Assembly: GCF_016918035.1 (NCBI RefSeq)
Contig: NZ_JAERWK010000010.1
Coordinates: 310,001 to 374,000, forward strand
Direction of reading: 5' to 3'
From: Nakamurella leprariae
GTDB lineage: Bacteria; Actinomycetota; Actinomycetes; Mycobacteriales; Nakamurellaceae
Length of the DNA stretch: 64,000 nt
The position numbers were made by a program, and so were the translations under genes. The notes under the pieces are model-generated. The model was not told where the DNA came from. It searched no databases and saw only the letters and a program-made list of their open reading frames with translations. This document shows positions 60,797-64,000 of the stretch, piece after piece. The first letter of the stretch is position 1. Each line of letters opens with the position of its first letter.

Positions 60797-61999
60797 CTAT
60801 GCCGCGCCGGCGGTGAAGGTCGACCCGTCGCCCTCCGGTCGTGGCTCGACGACCTGCCGGCCGGCCCGCCACACCGCCCAGGTCATCGGCACCCCGGGCC
60901 GGTAGGCCAGATGCGCCACGCTCGGCGCGTCCAGCACCTGCAGGTCGGGCCGCGCGCCGACGGCGATCGTGCCCGCCGGAGAGCTCGACGCGGCGCCGAG
61001 CGCGAGCGCACCGCCGCGGGTCGCGGCGAACACGGCCTGCTCGACCGTGAGCTGCATCTGCAGCACGGCGGTCGCGACGCAGAACGGCATGGAGGTGGTG
61101 AATGAACTGCCCGGATTGCAGTTGGACGCCAGCGCGACCGCGCCGCCGGCGTCCAGGATCCGGCGAGCCGGGCCGAACGGCTCACGGGTCGAGAGATCAC
61201 ACGCGGGCAGGAACACCGCGATGGTGTTCGAGGCGGCGATCGAGTCGATGTCCCGATCATCGAGGTGGTTGCAGTGATCGACGCTGAGCGCCCCCATCTC
61301 GACGGCCAGCCCGACCCCGCCGCTGGGTCCCAGCTGATTGCCGTGCACATGCAGGTCGAGGCCGGCGTCGGCGCCGGCCTGCAGCACCTCCCGACTTTCC
61401 TCGACCGAGAAGGCCCCCTCCTCACAGAACACATCGACCGCATGGACGTACGGGCGGACCGCCTGCAGCATCGGCCCGGTGACCAGGTCGACGTACTCCC
61501 GGCGATCCGACCCGGCCGGGACGACGTGCGCGCCGAGGTACGTCACGCGATCGGCCACCGCTGCCGCGACCTGGGCGCAACGTCGCTCGGTGTCGATGTC
61601 GAGCCCGTATCCGGTCTTGGTCTCCAAGAAGGTGGTGCCCTGGAGCTCGGCCTCCCGCCGCAGGCGTGTCGCGTGTGCGCGCAGCTCGCGCTCGCTCGCC
61701 GCCCGGGTGGCAGCCACCGTCTGCCCGATGCCGCCCGCCGAGTACCGCCGGCCGGCCATCCGGGCCTCGAACTCGGCCGCGCGCGAACCCTGGAAGACCA
61801 GGTGGGTGTGCGCGTCCACCCAACCGGGCAGCACGGCGCGACCCGCGACGTCGACCATGGTGTCCGCGGCCGGCGCACGATCGGCGGGACCGACCCACAG
61901 GATGCTGCGCTCGTCGAAGACCACGGCCGCGTCGCGGAGGCGGCCGAGGTCCGGGTCGTTGGTGGTGAGCTCGCCCACGCCGGTCAGGAGCACCGTCAC
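60797..61999 (-). CDS. hutI: Imidazolonepropionase
   Basis: 400 residues from a GTG. Metal ligands lie in GWVDAHTHLVFQGSR, with FLETKTGYGLD, LHVHGNQLGPSGG, DHCNHLDDRD and ALASNCNPGSS. All are standard HutI landmarks. It hydrolyses imidazolone-5-propionate to N-formimino-L-glutamate, the step between HutU and HutF. It lies 38 bp downstream of the M20 hydrolase gene. Confidence 0.93.
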   Translation of the reverse strand: MTVLLTGVGELTTNDPDLGRLRDAAVVFDERSILWVGPADRAPAADTMVDVAGRAVLPGWVDAHTHLVFQGSRAAEFEARMAGRRYSAGGIGQTVAATRAASERELRAHATRLRREAELQGTTFLETKTGYGLDIDTERRCAQVAAAVADRVTYLGAHVVPAGSDRREYVDLVTGPMLQAVRPYVHAVDVFCEEGAFSVEESREVLQAGADAGLDLHVHGNQLGPSGGVGLAVEMGALSVDHCNHLDDRDIDSIAASNTIAVFLPACDLSTREPFGPARRILDAGGAVALASNCNPGSSFTTSMPFCVATAVLQMQLTVEQAVFAATRGGALALGAASSSPAGTIAVGARPDLQVLDAPSVAHLAYRPGVPMTWAVWRAGRQVVEPRPEGDGSTFTAGAA

Positions 62000-62036
62000 G
62001 AGAGCCGCCGCTGACTCGGGCCGGGGTGCATGGTGC

Positions 62037-63230
62037 TCACCGGAGCAGATCTCTCAGCGCCGTCTCCAACGCCGCCACCCCCGCCGCGCAGTCCGCCGCT
62101 TCCGCGAACTCCCCAGGCGCGTGGGAGATCCCACTCGGATTGCGGACGAACACCATCGCGGTCGGCAACGACTCGGACAACACGCCGGCATCGTGGCCCG
62201 CACCGGTCGGCAGTATCGGGACGTCACCGAGGACGCCCGCGACCCGTGCCGCGAGGTCAGGATCGAACGTCACTGCGCCTGACCAGGATTCCTGCCGGAA
62301 CGACGTGGCGCCGACCTCGGCGGCGATCTCGGCGACCATCGAGCGGACCTCGACATCGGTCGCCGATCGCACGTCGACCCACAGCCGCACCTCCGACGGG
62401 ATCACGTTGGTGCCACCGGGAACCACGCTCATCCGGCCGACGGTGGCCCGCCCGTCCGAGGTCGCTCCGGCGACTCGTTGCACGGCCAGCACCGCCTGGG
62501 CCGCGGCGATCATGGGATCGTCACGATCGGACATCGGTGTGGTCCCGGCGTGGTTGCCCTGGCCGTGGAACGACAGCGCCCATCGGCCGTGGGCGAGGAT
62601 CCCGGAGGCAACACCCACCGCGCTGCCCTGGTCGACCAGCCCGCGGCCTTGCTCGATGTGCAGCTCGATGAACTGTTCGATCCAGCCGACGCGCTCCGGA
62701 TCGGGTCCCAGGCCGTCGGTGTCGAATCCGCACCTGCGTCCGGCCTGCTCCAACGTGACGTCGTCACCGTCGATGAGCGCTCGAGCGCGGGCCGGGTCGA
62801 CGGAACCCGTCATCAGCCTCGACCCCAGGCAGGCGATACCGAAGCGAGCACCTTCCTCCTCGGCGAAGGCCACCACCGCGACCGGGCGCTCGGGTCGAAC
62901 GCCGGACCGCCGGAGCCGCCCGACCGCCTCGAGTGCGCTCACCACGCCCAACGGGCCGTCGAAGGCCCCGCCGCCGGGCACGCTGTCCAGGTGGCTGCCG
63001 GTCACCAGCGCGCCCGGGCCGGGCTGTCCCCACCAGGCCCAGAGGTTGCCGTTGCGGTCCTGCTCGACGTCCAGGCCGAGCGCCGTGGCTCGGGCCCGGA
63101 ACCACTCCCGCAGCTCGAGTTCGGCGTCGTCCCACAGATGACGGGAGTAGCCGCCCCGGTCTCGATCCCGGCCGACCTCGGCCAGGTCGTCGAGATCGGC
63201 CAGCGCGTCCAGGGCACCGGGTGGGGTCAT
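62037..63230 (-). CDS. M20 peptidase/allantoate amidohydrolase-type, likely formylglutamate deformylase
   Basis: 397 residues from the ATG 63230, which overlaps the hutU stop (ATGA). Metal-binding residues are in [18 protein letters not shown], the acid in [10 protein letters not shown], then [10 protein letters not shown] and [14 protein letters not shown]. This is the AllC/hydantoinase/beta-ureidopropionase group. No HutG (N-formylglutamate deformylase) is visible, and the same hydrolase sits between hutU and hutF/hutI in Streptomyces-type hut clusters, so it probably supplies the last step to glutamate. Confidence 0.86.
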   Translation of the reverse strand: MTPPGALDALADLDDLAEVGRDRDRGGYSRHLWDDAELELREWFRARATALGLDVEQDRNGNLWAWWGQPGPGALVTGSHLDSVPGGGAFDGPLGVVSALEAVGRLRRSGVRPERPVAVVAFAEEEGARFGIACLGSRLMTGSVDPARARALIDGDDVTLEQAGRRCGFDTDGLGPDPERVGWIEQFIELHIEQGRGLVDQGSAVGVASGILAHGRWALSFHGQGNHAGTTPMSDRDDPMIAAAQAVLAVQRVAGATSDGRATVGRMSVVPGGTNVIPSEVRLWVDVRSATDVEVRSMVAEIAAEVGATSFRQESWSGAVTFDPDLAARVAGVLGDVPILPTGAGHDAGVLSESLPTAMVFVRNPSGISHAPGEFAEAADCAAGVAALETALRDLLR

Positions 63231-64000
63231 CGGCCGTCCAGCATCGGGATCTGCAGTCCACGCTCCCGCGCGACAGCGGCGGCGCGTTCGTATCCGGCGT
63301 CGACGTGTCGCATCACCCCGGAGCCCGGATCGTTGGTCAGCACCCGCTCGATCTTCTGCGCGGCCAGCGTCGTCCCATCGGCGACCACCACCTGCCCAGC
63401 GTGGATGCTCCGTCCGATGCCCACGCCGCCCCCGTGATGCAGCGACACCCACGTCGCGCCGGAGGCGGTGTTCAGCAGGGCGTTGAGCACAGGCCAGTCC
63501 GCGATCGCGTCGGAACCATCAGCCATACCCTCGGTCTCGCGGTACGGTGAGGCGACCGAACCCGAATCCAGGTGGTCTCGACCGATGACGATCGGCGCTC
63601 GGAGCAGCCCTTGGGCCACCATCTCGTTGAACTTCAGACCGGCCACGTGGCGCTCCTTGTAGCCCAACCAGCAGATCCGTGCGGGCAGGCCCTCGAACTG
63701 CACGCTCGATCCTGCCTGCTCGATCCACCGTCGCAGCGCGGTGTTCTCGGGGAAGAGCTCCACGACGGCTCGATCGGTCGCCCGGATGTCCGCCGGGTCG
63801 CCGGACAGCGCCACCCATCGGAACGGTCCCTTGCCCTCCTCGAACAGCGGCCTGATGTAGGCGGGCACGAACCCGGGGATGTCGAACGCCCGTTTGCACC
63901 CACCCACCGCCGCTTCGGCCCGCAACGAGTTGCCGTAGTCGAACACCTCGGCGCCGCGGTCCAGGAATCCCACCATCGCGGCGACCTGCTTGGCCATCGA
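63227..64000 (-). CDS. hutU: Urocanate hydratase, C-terminal part
   Basis: 258 residues are visible; the gene continues beyond the right edge. [63 protein letters not shown] and [13 protein letters not shown] are strongly diagnostic. It catalyses urocanate plus water to imidazolonepropionate using tightly bound NAD. It is the first visible gene of the minus-strand hut operon; hutH, if present, must lie outside. Confidence 0.95.
   Translation of the reverse strand, partial: SMAKQVAAMVGFLDRGAEVFDYGNSLRAEAAVGGCKRAFDIPGFVPAYIRPLFEEGKGPFRWVALSGDPADIRATDRAVVELFPENTALRRWIEQAGSSVQFEGLPARICWLGYKERHVAGLKFNEMVAQGLLRAPIVIGRDHLDSGSVASPYRETEGMADGSDAIADWPVLNALLNTASGATWVSLHHGGGVGIGRSIHAGQVVVADGTTLAAQKIERVLTNDPGSGVMRHVDAGYERAAAVARERGLQIPMLDGR

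Overview
The window is high-GC chromosomal DNA from an actinobacterium. The evidence is pervasive G/C at third codon positions, many GTG starts, ATGA/GTGA stop-start overlaps, a SepX/GlpR-Glp cell-division locus and a serine-tailed FmdB/Ruc-like protein. Gene order at 38-47.5 kb (moaB, mscL, fmdB/ruc, 5-FCL, glp/moeA, rimJ, sepX/glpR) matches the Mycobacterium tuberculosis Rv0984-Rv0996 neighbourhood, but galU is missing. Genus cannot be fixed from sequence alone.

Layout. 0-8 kb: end of a YhgE/Pip-type membrane protein, a MarR regulator, tRNA-Glu/Asp/Phe with a strong terminator, a flavin disulfide oxidoreductase-like protein, a sugar/proton MFS symporter, and a RibBA protein whose GTP cyclohydrolase half looks catalytically altered. 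7-15.1 kb: a ROK repressor divergent from an frcBCAK-like sugar/polyol operon (binding lipoprotein, two zinc dehydrogenases, permease, ATPase, ketose 3-epimerase-like barrel, kinase). 15.1-15.6 kb: a gene graveyard with a TetR tail and a helicase tail. 15.6-31.4 kb: a large catabolic cluster with a lambda-crystallin-type dehydrogenase, iron alcohol dehydrogenase, aldehyde dehydrogenase, GntR and AcoR-like regulators, an Rbs-type ABC importer with an ATPase-ATPase-permease fusion, two SDRs, an alpha/beta esterase and a Baeyer-Villiger monooxygenase. Together these could run alcohol to ketone to ester/lactone to hydroxyacid to diacid to beta-oxidation, as in the cycloalkanol (chn/cpn) pathways.

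31.5-37.4 kb: a small membrane protein, a DEAD-box RNA helicase and a heterodimeric ABC exporter. 38-47.8 kb: the conserved core locus described above, ending in a terminator and tRNA-Ala(CGC). 47.8-55 kb: an accessory island immediately after that tRNA, with an unknown protein paired with an XRE-ImmA/IrrE protein, a small HTH protein, a YYTP/NPPY adenine methyltransferase tail-to-tail with a PLD-type restriction nuclease, and an HNH endonuclease. No integrase is visible.

55-64 kb: a cysteine-containing leader peptide, apparently leaderless, precedes an FMN-dependent monooxygenase, suggesting cysteine-responsive attenuation of a sulfur-scavenging gene. It is followed by a minus-strand histidine-utilisation operon (hutU, M20 hydrolase, hutI, a second FMN monooxygenase, hutF, a putative hutD) that runs off the right edge.
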